This document shows positions 6,234-12,671 of a DNA stretch of 16,990 bases, in pieces. The DNA is from Clostridia bacterium (GTDB lineage Bacteria; Bacillota; Clostridia; Oscillospirales; Acutalibacteraceae), in assembly GCA_017437165.1 (NCBI GenBank), contig JAFSBS010000174.1, positions 1 to 16,990 on the forward strand, given 5' to 3'. The first letter of the stretch is position 1. The number at the start of each line of letters is the position of its first letter. The position numbers and the translations under genes were made by a program. The notes under the pieces were generated by a model, which saw nothing but the letters and a program-made list of their open reading frames with translations, was not told the DNA's origin and ran no database searches.

Positions 6234-8591
6234 TCATTCAGAAACTAATTCAATTGTCTTTTCTTCAATTCCTGATGCATTTATTGTAATTTTAATTTTA
6301 CCTTTTTTACCGTTTGTTCTTACCCAGAATGCTCTGTCGCCACCAATAAGAGGGAATTCTGTAGGGCCGATAACAGTAGCAGGACCATCAACAGTAACCT
6401 TTACAGAACTGTCAACAAAAGGTACTCTGTTGCCGTTCTGGTCTTTTACGATTAACTCAATTCTTGTAGCATCGTAGGTGTCGCCTTGTCTTAATACAGT
6501 TGAGTCTGCATTAACCTCTAAATTAAGAGATTCTACAGCAGTTCTTACAACAGTAGCAACACATTCGCCGTCTTTATAGCCTTCAAAACGGTAGGTGATT
6601 TGTTGTTCACCCCAACCGCCAATATATTTTGTAACAAGGTCAAACATTCTGTTAAATGAAAGTCTGCCTGTAATCATAGCGGCACCCGCTCTTAAGAAGT
6701 TGTGAGGTGGCATTTTGAACTGTTCCATTTGAGCTGCAACAAGTGCAGGTTTTAAAATCGAAGCAGTTGTCGGGTCTAATTTATCAACCTCTGTTAAAGC
6801 ATCGCCAATAAAGTCAGCAGCAATAACCGGTGGGTGCGGAAGATTTTTAAATTGTGAGTCGGTAGGGTAAACTGTACTTGTATATTTACCATTTTTATAA
6901 AGTTTAACGTAATCACAGTTAGAATAAATGTAAACCTTACCAATAACACCGCCCGGATGCTCACCAATATCCATAGCAGAAGTAACTTCTAAATATGGTT
7001 CGTGTTCTTGTTGTGAACGATAAACTGCTGCACCGAGTTTCGGTACACGGAACATATCTGTAACACCGTGGTAACAGATTTTATCACCGCTACCAAAGTC
7101 TTTGTGGGTGTTGTAGTCAGCCATACACCAACCAATAGCACCGCTGATTCTGTCATTGCCATAAGCAGTGTTAAGAACTCTTGTGTGTCTTAAAGCGTGT
7201 TCTGTTCTTAATGCTTCACGGTCAAATGATTTTGTAGGGAACATATGACCATTATGCTCTGTAACAAGATACGGAGCGTTAAAACCTGTAACAATTGCAG
7301 GTGGTAAAAGGTGAACAGCACCGCCTGAATGTGAAAAGTCATTGTATGTGTAAACATCTTCAAGTAAATGGCTTCGTGGCATATTTCTTACACCACCTGT
7401 CTGGCGGGTGTTATCAAGTGAACGAGCCATTTTATTTGTTTCTGTGTAAAATTCGTCACAGTCAAGACCTTCATTAACACGAACACCCCAGAGAATTACT
7501 GACGGGTGATTTCTGTCACGGATAACCATTCTTTTAACATTGTCAAGACAAATATCACGCCATTCGCCTTCACCCAAGAACTGCCAGCTTGGCATTTCTG
7601 TAAATACTAAAAGACCAATTTCGTCACAACGATTGAGGAAGTGAACACTGTTAGGGTAGTGAGAGGTTCTGACTAAATTTACACCTAATTTATATTTAAG
7701 TAAGTCTGCGTCTGCTTTCTGAACATTTTCGGGCATAGCGTAACCAACATAAGGGTAGCTCTGGTGACGGTTAAGACCACGTATTTTAATCTTTTTACCG
7801 TTAAGGTAGAAACCGTCTTTTCTGAATTTAACTTCTCTGAAACCGAAACGAACTTTGTATTCGTCTTCATTGTTGAATGAAACATAAAGATTATAAAGTT
7901 CAGGGTTATTTATATCCCAGAGATTAACATTTTCTACTGCCCATTTAGCGTTTATAACAGTACCTTTTACTTTACATTCTTTTTCACCGATTGTGTTACC
8001 GTCTTTTTCTAAACGGAATTTAAGAGTGCCTTCTGTACTCTCAGAGAATGCAACATCAATATCAAGCACTTTTTTTGGCTGGTGAATATTTAAAGTTCTT
8101 ACAAATACATCTGAAATATAGATTTCACTTACTTCTTCAATCCATACTTCACGATAAATACCACCATAAACGAGGTAGTCAACTACATTACCAAAAGGTG
8201 GGATTTCAGGGCGTTCACTTGAGTCAAGTTCAACTACTAAAACATTACTCTTTTTGTTTACAACATTTGTAATATCAAATGAATAACGATTGTAGGCACC
8301 TTTATATTCACCTAAAAACTCATCATTAAGATAAACTTTTGAATAAACAGCCGCACCCTCAAAATGAAGAATGTATTTTTTATTATCTTTCTTTGGTAAA
8401 TCAAAATGCTTACGGTAACAACTTACAAACTGATAGCATTTTTCATCGAAATAGTTATAAGGGATTTCTTTATTAGCGTGTGGAATATCTACAGTTTCAA
8501 AAGCCTTGTCATTAAATTTTACTTTTGTCATTTCTTCTCTGAATTCCGGAGAGTATTTCCATTCAAAGTTAAGAGGATATGAATTGCGCAT
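6234..8591 (-). CDS. GH2 glycosidase (beta-galactosidase-like), 785 aa
   Basis: This GH2-family retaining glycosidase runs from a jelly-roll domain (about 1-160, with YLVYGGIYREVWIEEV) through an Ig-like domain (to about 265) and a TIM barrel (about 265-560) to extra C-terminal beta domains. The last of these, about 690-785, resembles the Ig-like GH2 C-terminal domain (LNLEVNADSTVLRQGD). The acid/base is E374 in WGVRVNEGLD and the nucleophile is E445 in LVTEHNGH, so it should be active. No signal peptide is present, so the enzyme is probably intracellular. The start is firm: AAGGTGAT, complementary to the 16S tail, lies 5 nt before the ATG. It heads the probable GH2-metG-tatD unit and has a consensus promoter with operator-like repeats. 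The substrate is not determinable here; a beta-galactoside or beta-glucuronide is likely. Confidence 0.9.
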   Translation of the reverse strand: MRNSYPLNFEWKYSPEFREEMTKVKFNDKAFETVDIPHANKEIPYNYFDEKCYQFVSCYRKHFDLPKKDNKKYILHFEGAAVYSKVYLNDEFLGEYKGAYNRYSFDITNVVNKKSNVLVVELDSSERPEIPPFGNVVDYLVYGGIYREVWIEEVSEIYISDVFVRTLNIHQPKKVLDIDVAFSESTEGTLKFRLEKDGNTIGEKECKVKGTVINAKWAVENVNLWDINNPELYNLYVSFNNEDEYKVRFGFREVKFRKDGFYLNGKKIKIRGLNRHQSYPYVGYAMPENVQKADADLLKYKLGVNLVRTSHYPNSVHFLNRCDEIGLLVFTEMPSWQFLGEGEWRDICLDNVKRMVIRDRNHPSVILWGVRVNEGLDCDEFYTETNKMARSLDNTRQTGGVRNMPRSHLLEDVYTYNDFSHSGGAVHLLPPAIVTGFNAPYLVTEHNGHMFPTKSFDREALRTEHALRHTRVLNTAYGNDRISGAIGWCMADYNTHKDFGSGDKICYHGVTDMFRVPKLGAAVYRSQQEHEPYLEVTSAMDIGEHPGGVIGKVYIYSNCDYVKLYKNGKYTSTVYPTDSQFKNLPHPPVIAADFIGDALTEVDKLDPTTASILKPALVAAQMEQFKMPPHNFLRAGAAMITGRLSFNRMFDLVTKYIGGWGEQQITYRFEGYKDGECVATVVRTAVESLNLEVNADSTVLRQGDTYDATRIELIVKDQNGNRVPFVDSSVKVTVDGPATVIGPTEFPLIGGDRAFWVRTNGKKGKIKITINASGIEEKTIELVSE

Positions 8592-8616
8592 TTCATCACC
8601 TTTTTCGTCTTTTTTT

Positions 8617-8635
8617 ATGGCATATAATATACCAT
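8617..8635. promoter_or_regulatory. Candidate operator palindrome at the GH2 promoter
   Basis: The 19-bp imperfect palindrome ATGGCATATAATATACCAT has 9-bp arms with one mismatch pair and lies 14 bp downstream of the -10 box. It overlaps the first of two 12-bp tandem units, TACCATTATAAT (8630-8641) and TACCATTATTTT (8642-8653), the second of which covers most of the -10. This is a typical placement for repressor binding. The regulator is not encoded in this window. Confidence 0.5.
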
Positions 8636-8648
8636 TATAATTACCATT

Positions 8649-8677
8649 ATTTTATACTATTATAATAACAATGTCAA
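8649..8677 (-). promoter_or_regulatory. SigA promoter of the 785-aa GH2 (metG, tatD) unit
   Basis: On the minus strand there is a perfect TTGACA at 8672-8677, a 17-bp spacer and TAAAAT at 8649-8654. The -35 hexamer contains the TGA stop codon of cca (8674-8676), so the promoter begins exactly where the upstream gene ends. No terminator separates cca from it. Confidence 0.85.
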
Positions 8678-9990
8678 CTTAAAAAAGATAAAAGTGCTTG
8701 TTTTGTATTAGTGACTTTTTCTTCAATAACACAATCAAGAAGATAATCTAATTTTTTGCCGATTTCTTCGTTTTTTAAACCAAACTTTATTAAATCGGTT
8801 CCGTTTATTTTTAATTGTGCGATAGTAACACATTCGCCCATTTCTTCGATTTCGTTAAGCCATACTAAAACTTGTTCTGATTCTTTGCTTATATCTCTGT
8901 AACTTTCTGAAAGAGCACCCCGATCACTCTTTTTTATGGTGAGCAAGGTTCTGATATCTTCAGGAGTTAATACTTTCATTTTTTTCTTTAATTCGATTTT
9001 GGTTGCGGGTGGTTCAAAATCGTGATGACTTACTAAAAAGGAAACTCTGTTAATTGTTTTTTTGTCAAAACGAAGTCTTGTTAAAATTTCTCTTGCCATT
9101 TCGCCACCGACTAACGCATGATTTTTAAATGTACTGTCGCCATTTTCATTAAGTTTATGAGTAGGCACTTTACCCAAATCGTGTAAAAGCATAGTAATTC
9201 TTAAAATTTTATTATTCGGAATAGTGTCAACTGTATGGCAGATGTGGGTCCAGACGTCATAAGCGTGTTTTTTGCCGTATTGCTTAAAATCAATACAAGG
9301 CTCAATTTCCGGAATTATAACAGCGAATACATCTGCAAATTCAGTTAAAATATTAAATACATTATTACCCAAAAGTAATTTGTTGAGTTCAACAGAAATT
9401 CTTTCAACCGAGATGTTTTTTAATAAATGCTTTTGTTTGTGAATTGCTTTTTTAGTTTCTTCTTCAATAGTAAAACCAAGGGTAGAAGCAAAACGCAAAG
9501 CTCTCATAATACGCAGTCCGTCTTCATTAAATCTCTCTTGCGGATTGCCGACAGTTCTTATTACTTTTTTTTCTATGTCAGAAAGTCCGCCATATAAGTC
9601 GATTATGCCGGAACTATGAGAATACGCCAAAGCATTTACAGTAAAATCCCTTCTTTTTAAATCCTCTTTGAGACTTCTTGTGAAAGATACATTTTCAGGG
9701 TGACGATTGTCAGAATATTCACCGTCAATTCTGAAAGTTGTTACTTCTATTGCTTCGTGGTCTTTTATAATAGAAACTGTTCCGTGTTTAATTCCTGTTT
9801 CAACTATTTTTTCATTTTTAAAGAGTTCTTTTGTTTCTGTGGGCAGGGCAGAAGTAGTAATATCCCAATCGCCGATGCTTATTCCCATTACACTGTCACG
9901 GATACTACCGCCTACACAGTAGGCTTCATATCCGTTTTTCTCGTAATGTGTTATAATGGCATTTATTTTTTCCGGTATTTCAATTCTCAT
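8674..9990 (-). CDS. cca: tRNA nucleotidyltransferase (CCA-adding enzyme) with HD domain
   Basis: This 438-residue class II enzyme adds or repairs the 3' CCA of tRNAs. Visible signatures are GGSIRD (27-32), the metal-binding D41-W-D43, KRRDFTVNA (112-120), the RNA-binding motif around GLRIMRALRFA (158-168) and an HD domain with MLLHDLGK (H270, D271). The HD half adds phosphohydrolase-type chemistry in other class II enzymes. The start ATG follows AAGGAAAAG. Transcription probably begins at the promoter at 10032-10060, divergent from the DUF348/3D gene. The stop codon lies inside the -35 box of the next gene, so read-through into GH2 is possible. Specificity for CCA rather than poly(A) or A-only addition is inferred from the single full-length gene seen here. 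Confidence 0.93.
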   Translation of the reverse strand: MRIEIPEKINAIITHYEKNGYEAYCVGGSIRDSVMGISIGDWDITTSALPTETKELFKNEKIVETGIKHGTVSIIKDHEAIEVTTFRIDGEYSDNRHPENVSFTRSLKEDLKRRDFTVNALAYSHSSGIIDLYGGLSDIEKKVIRTVGNPQERFNEDGLRIMRALRFASTLGFTIEEETKKAIHKQKHLLKNISVERISVELNKLLLGNNVFNILTEFADVFAVIIPEIEPCIDFKQYGKKHAYDVWTHICHTVDTIPNNKILRITMLLHDLGKVPTHKLNENGDSTFKNHALVGGEMAREILTRLRFDKKTINRVSFLVSHHDFEPPATKIELKKKMKVLTPEDIRTLLTIKKSDRGALSESYRDISKESEQVLVWLNEIEEMGECVTIAQLKINGTDLIKFGLKNEEIGKKLDYLLDCVIEEKVTNTKQALLSFLS

Positions 9991-10031
9991 AATCTTTTCC
10001 TTGAAGATAAATAATTATTATTGTATATAAT

Positions 10032-10060
10032 ATTATTGCTTTAATTTGTGTATATGTCAA
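10032..10060 (-). promoter_or_regulatory. SigA promoter of cca
   Basis: On the minus strand there is TTGACA at 10055-10060, a 17-bp spacer and AATAAT at 10032-10037 (5 of 6 matches). It lies about 40 bp upstream of the cca start codon. Confidence 0.75.
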
Positions 10061-10165
10061 TAAAAATTAAAAAAATACACCATATTTTGATTTGAAAAAG
10101 TTACAAATTGTAATTTTTGCACTTTTTACAAAAATACAAGTCTTGATACACGACAGATGTTGAAT

Positions 10166-10235
10166 AAAATACAATAAAATGGGGTAAAATGTAGAGTAAA
10201 GAGAAAATGTTTGTGCAAATTAAACAAAATGTAAA
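10166..10235 (+). promoter_or_regulatory. Phased A-tracts upstream of promoter (curved DNA / UP-like)
   Basis: Runs of three or four A start at 10166, 10176 and 10186, then near 10198, 10204, 10217, 10226 and 10233. The first three are spaced by exactly one helical turn (TAAAAT in each). Such phasing predicts bending, and the block ends just before the perfect -35 at 10248, so it may strengthen that promoter. Confidence 0.45.
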
Positions 10236-10247
10236 GGGGTTAATTAT

Positions 10248-10275
10248 TTGACAATCACAAAAAAATGGTTATAAT
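10248..10275 (+). promoter_or_regulatory. Perfect-hexamer SigA promoter of the DUF348/3D gene
   Basis: TTGACA (10248-10253), a 16-bp spacer and TATAAT (10270-10275) both match consensus fully. Transcription should start near 10282, leaving a leader of about 158 nt before the ATG at 10440. Confidence 0.88.
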
Positions 10276-10281
10276 ACAGTT

Positions 10282-10439
10282 TGCCATAGGATAAACAGAA
10301 AGAGAACGGGGTGTTTTTGTTTATACTTTTAAGTTGAGAGTGACGACTCAATTTTTAATTGTGAGCAAGAATATCTATTAAAGCAATTCTTAAGGAAAAC
10401 TTTATTATAAGAATTGCGAGTTTAAGGAGTATTTATACC
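10282..10439 (+). promoter_or_regulatory. Structured 5' leader of the DUF348/3D gene
   Basis: Three hairpins can be drawn. Arms at 10291-10300 and 10315-10324 pair over 10 bp with one wobble. GAGT/ACTC sits around a GACG loop at 10338-10349, competing with a TTGAG/CTCAA alternative. A perfect 10-bp stem at 10383-10392 and 10408-10417 ends 6 nt before the AAGGAG ribosome binding site (10424-10429). Genes of this type are often under the ydaO c-di-AMP riboswitch, but its conserved motifs are not recognisable here. The leader class is therefore unassigned. Confidence 0.45.
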
Positions 10440-11696
10440 ATGACATTCAGAAAAAAAGGCGGATGCAAGTTGCCTTCATCTGTAAGAAGTATTGCTCTTC
10501 TTATGGTTGTAGTGTTATTTTTCCTTTCAGTTACTGCATTCGCTAAACCGTCAAAATCTTACGATTTAGTAATTAGAGACGGTGAAAAGGTTACAAACCT
10601 TACAACATCAGAGTCTGACCCTGAAAAAATTCTCGAAGAAACAGAATTTTTATTTAATGAAGCATACGGTGACACGCTTGATTTATCGGAATTTAAGGCT
10701 GGTGTAGATGGTTCAGTAATCACAATTTACAGAGGCGTGAGTGTTTCTATTACTAACTATGATGGTTCGACTTACGCAGTATTTGCTTCGGGTACAGTTG
10801 AAGATGCTATTGAAACAGCAGGAATTAAACTTCCCCAAGGTGCATCAGTAAATTATTCGTTAGACGAACCACTTTCAGAGGGGTTAGAAATCGAAATTTA
10901 TGGTGCTTATGACATCAAGATTATAATTGATGGAGCAGTTTATGAAAGAACTGTTTCAGGTAAAACTGTTGGTGACGCTATTTCTAAAGTTGATCTTAAT
11001 ATCAGTGATGATGATTTTACAAGACCGGGTGAAAACACACCTCTTATGAACGGTATTGAAATAGAAGTAATAAAAGTAAAAACAAAAGTTTACACAGTTA
11101 CCGAAAAACTCAGTTACACCACAAAATATGTTTACACCGACGCTTTAGCATCCGGCAAAACAAGAGTCAGGGTAGAAGGTCAGAATGGTGTAAGAGAAAT
11201 AACTTATAAAGAATCTTATATTGATGGTGTTCTTATTGATTCAGTTGTGAAAGAATCAAAAATTACAAAAAGACCGGTTGATAAAGTTTTAGAGGTTGGT
11301 ACAAAGGCAAATATCAAGCCTTCAACTACCCCTTCAACAACACCTATAAGTGACCTTGCAGTTCCGTCATACGTTAATATTGGCGCAAATGGAATTCCAA
11401 CGAACTACAAAAAAGCAATTAACGCAAAAGCAACCGCTTATTGCATACCCGGTGGTATAACATCAACAGGTGAAAAGGCAAGAACCGGTTATATAGCAGT
11501 TGACCCTAACGAAATTCCTTATGGCACAGAAATGTATATTGTTTCTGCAGTTGGCAAAAGAGTATATGGTTATTGTATAGCAGCTGACACTGGCGGTTTT
11601 GTTAACAGTACAGACTGGACAGTTGACCTTTATATGGACACTGAACAGGAATGTGTTAACTGGGGTCGTAGAGATATTATTATTTATATTTTATAA
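10440..11696 (+). CDS. Secreted DUF348-G5-3D domain cell-wall protein (YabE/Rpf-like)
   Basis: This 418-residue exported protein is probably a peptidoglycan-cleaving or remodelling enzyme of the YabE/resuscitation-factor-like group. It has a signal peptide at 1-35 (basic n-region RKKGGCK, hydrophobic core, likely cut after AFA), then DUF348-type repeats (about 40-90, 92-155 and 158-212) and a G5 domain (about 217-288). A Thr/Pro/Ser linker (290-306) leads to a C-terminal 3D domain. The three Asp that name the 3D fold are present: D355 in VDPNEIPYGT, D383 in AADTGG and D396 in VDLYM. These are shared with MltA-type lytic transglycosylases. The ATG follows AAGGAG with a 10-nt gap. A perfect consensus promoter and a structured leader precede it, and a hairpin follows. 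Its role in wall turnover or spore outgrowth is family inference. Confidence 0.88.
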   Translation: MTFRKKGGCKLPSSVRSIALLMVVVLFFLSVTAFAKPSKSYDLVIRDGEKVTNLTTSESDPEKILEETEFLFNEAYGDTLDLSEFKAGVDGSVITIYRGVSVSITNYDGSTYAVFASGTVEDAIETAGIKLPQGASVNYSLDEPLSEGLEIEIYGAYDIKIIIDGAVYERTVSGKTVGDAISKVDLNISDDDFTRPGENTPLMNGIEIEVIKVKTKVYTVTEKLSYTTKYVYTDALASGKTRVRVEGQNGVREITYKESYIDGVLIDSVVKESKITKRPVDKVLEVGTKANIKPSTTPSTTPISDLAVPSYVNIGANGIPTNYKKAINAKATAYCIPGGITSTGEKARTGYIAVDPNEIPYGTEMYIVSAVGKRVYGYCIAADTGGFVNSTDWTVDLYMDTEQECVNWGRRDIIIYIL

Positions 11697-11700
11697 CGAA

Positions 11701-11750
11701 ATGAGCATATTCAGATTTATTTAAAATTTTGAATATGCTCATAAATTTTA
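11701..11750 (+). terminator. Hairpin after the DUF348/3D gene, probable terminator
   Basis: ATGAGCATATTCA at 11701-11713 pairs perfectly over 13 bp with 11730-11742. The following tail, AAATTTTA, is a weak T-run, so termination may be partial and some read-through into spoVAC is possible. Confidence 0.6.
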
Positions 11751-11773
11751 CATAAACTAAAGTTGGTGAGTTT

Positions 11774-12211
11774 ATGAGAAATTATCAATATAGTAAATTA
11801 GTAGAAAAAATCACGCCGAAATCACCTCTTAAAAAAGACCTTATAAATGCGTTTTTATTTGGTGGTGGAATAAGTTGTTTCGGGCAAGTTTTAAGAACAC
11901 TTTACTCGATGACTTCATTAACGCTTACAGAAGCCAAAATGCTTGTGTGTGTTACGCTTATTGTGATTACTGCAATTTTAACAATAACAGGTGTGTTTGA
12001 TAAAATCGGGAAAGTAGCAGGTGCAGGGACTTTTGTGCCGATAACAGGATTTGCAAATTCTGTTGTTTCACCGGCACTTGAATTTAAAGCAGAGGGTCAC
12101 ATTTTAGGTACAGGGGCAAAAATGTTTAATTTAGCAGGACCGGTAATTGTTTACGGATGCGGCGCCGCAAGTCTTTTTGGGTTTATTTATTGGATTATAG
12201 AAAAAATTTAG
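11774..12211 (+). CDS. spoVAC: Stage V sporulation protein AC
   Basis: This 145-residue membrane protein is close to the usual SpoVAC length of about 150. The signature block GAGTFVPITGFANSVVSPALEFKAEG...GTGAKMFNLAGPVIVYG identifies SpoVAC rather than SpoVAE. Hydrophobic segments lie at about 25-47, 54-77, 84-104 and 118-142, with a basic N-terminus. SpoVAC forms the inner-membrane channel for dipicolinic acid in forespores and germinating spores, normally with SpoVAD and SpoVAE encoded next to it. Here it stands alone: a terminator follows at once and the next gene is convergent. A short GGTGAG lies just before the ATG. No clear SigG promoter was found in the 77-bp gap. The gene marks the organism as a spore former or a descendant of one. 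Confidence 0.9.
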   Translation: MRNYQYSKLVEKITPKSPLKKDLINAFLFGGGISCFGQVLRTLYSMTSLTLTEAKMLVCVTLIVITAILTITGVFDKIGKVAGAGTFVPITGFANSVVSPALEFKAEGHILGTGAKMFNLAGPVIVYGCGAASLFGFIYWIIEKI

Positions 12212-12252
12212 GGAACAAAACAAGTTAAAAACTTGTTTTGTTCCCTGTTTTT
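12211..12252 (+). terminator. Strong bidirectional terminator, spoVAC / REC gene
   Basis: A perfect 16-bp stem (12211-12226 with 12230-12245, beginning GGGAACAAAACAAG) closes over a 3-nt loop. It is followed by TGTTTTTA on the plus strand and TAAATTTTTTC on the minus strand. The last base of the spoVAC TAG is the first base of the stem, and the REC stop codon lies 9 bp beyond the other end, so one hairpin serves both convergent units. Confidence 0.92.
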
Positions 12253-12253
12253 A

Positions 12254-12619
12254 TCAGTCTTCCAACGCCATTCTTACTTTACATAAAAAGTCAGTTTCAT
12301 TGAATGGTTTGGTTATAAATCCACGCGCGCCCGCTAAAAGAGCTTCACGTGTTATTTCAGGTTTGTTAATTGCTGAAATAACAGCAACTTTTGCTTCCTT
12401 ATTTATTGCCAGAATTTCATAAAGCAATTTAAGGTCGTTGTTATCAGGAAGCATAATGTCAAGAATAGTTAAATCAATTTCTTTAGATGCAACTAACTTC
12501 CTTGCTTCTTCTGCAGTTGTGGCTTCAATAATGTTATCAAAACCCGCGTTAAGTAACGCCTGCCTCATAACACTGCGCGAAAACTCCGCGTCATCAACAA
12601 TTAAAATGTTTTCTTTCAT
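12254..12619 (-). CDS. Stand-alone CheY-like receiver domain protein
   Basis: This 121-residue protein is a single REC domain with no output domain. The acidic pocket D9 and D10, the phosphorylation site D54 (TILDIMLP), the switch residue S82 (VISA) and K104 (ITKPF) are all present, so it should accept phosphate. The ATG follows AGGAG with an 8-nt gap. It lies 52 bp downstream of the REC-GGDEF-EAL gene on the same strand and ends at the shared terminator, so the two are probably co-transcribed. It may act as a phosphate sink or partner for that protein, or as a CheY-like adaptor. No histidine kinase is encoded in this window. Confidence 0.9.
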   Translation of the reverse strand: MKENILIVDDAEFSRSVMRQALLNAGFDNIIEATTAEEARKLVASKEIDLTILDIMLPDNNDLKLLYEILAINKEAKVAVISAINKPEITREALLAGARGFITKPFNETDFLCKVRMALED

Positions 12620-12638
12620 TGCAAAAACTCCTATACAA

Positions 12639-12654
12639 TAAGGTTCAAACCTTA
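12639..12654. repeat. 16-bp palindrome between EAL and REC genes
   Basis: TAAGGTTCAAACCTTA has perfect 7-bp arms around a central CA, in the 52-bp gap upstream of the REC ribosome binding site. It could be an operator for an internal promoter or a small intercistronic hairpin; no T-run follows. Confidence 0.45.
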
Positions 12655-12671
12655 ATTCAGGTGTAAATTTT

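Larger units (their letters stand above)
9991..10439. other. Divergent intergenic region, cca / DUF348-3D gene
   Basis: This gene-free stretch of about 450 bp holds the cca promoter (10032-10060), a 13-bp palindrome TTACAAATTGTAA (10101-10113), a run of A-tracts with about 10-bp spacing (10166-10235), the promoter of the downstream gene (10248-10275) and its structured leader (about 10282-10439). No convincing small gene was seen. Confidence 0.7.

Noticed and set aside
10282..10439. ydaO-type c-di-AMP riboswitch before the DUF348/3D gene
   Set aside because: It was expected from the gene type, but I cannot find the conserved core motifs by eye; it is kept only as an unassigned leader.
11730..11759. 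SigG-type promoter for spoVAC (TGAATA and CATAAACTA)
   Set aside because: The gap is 15 bp and the -10 does not fit CATnnTA; TGAATA is also part of the hairpin arm of the preceding terminator.
12438..12641. Overlapping plus-strand frame opposite the REC gene, and similar frames opposite metG, GH2 and the EAL gene
   Set aside because: They are antisense shadows of well-supported genes, with low-complexity translations and no ribosome binding sites.
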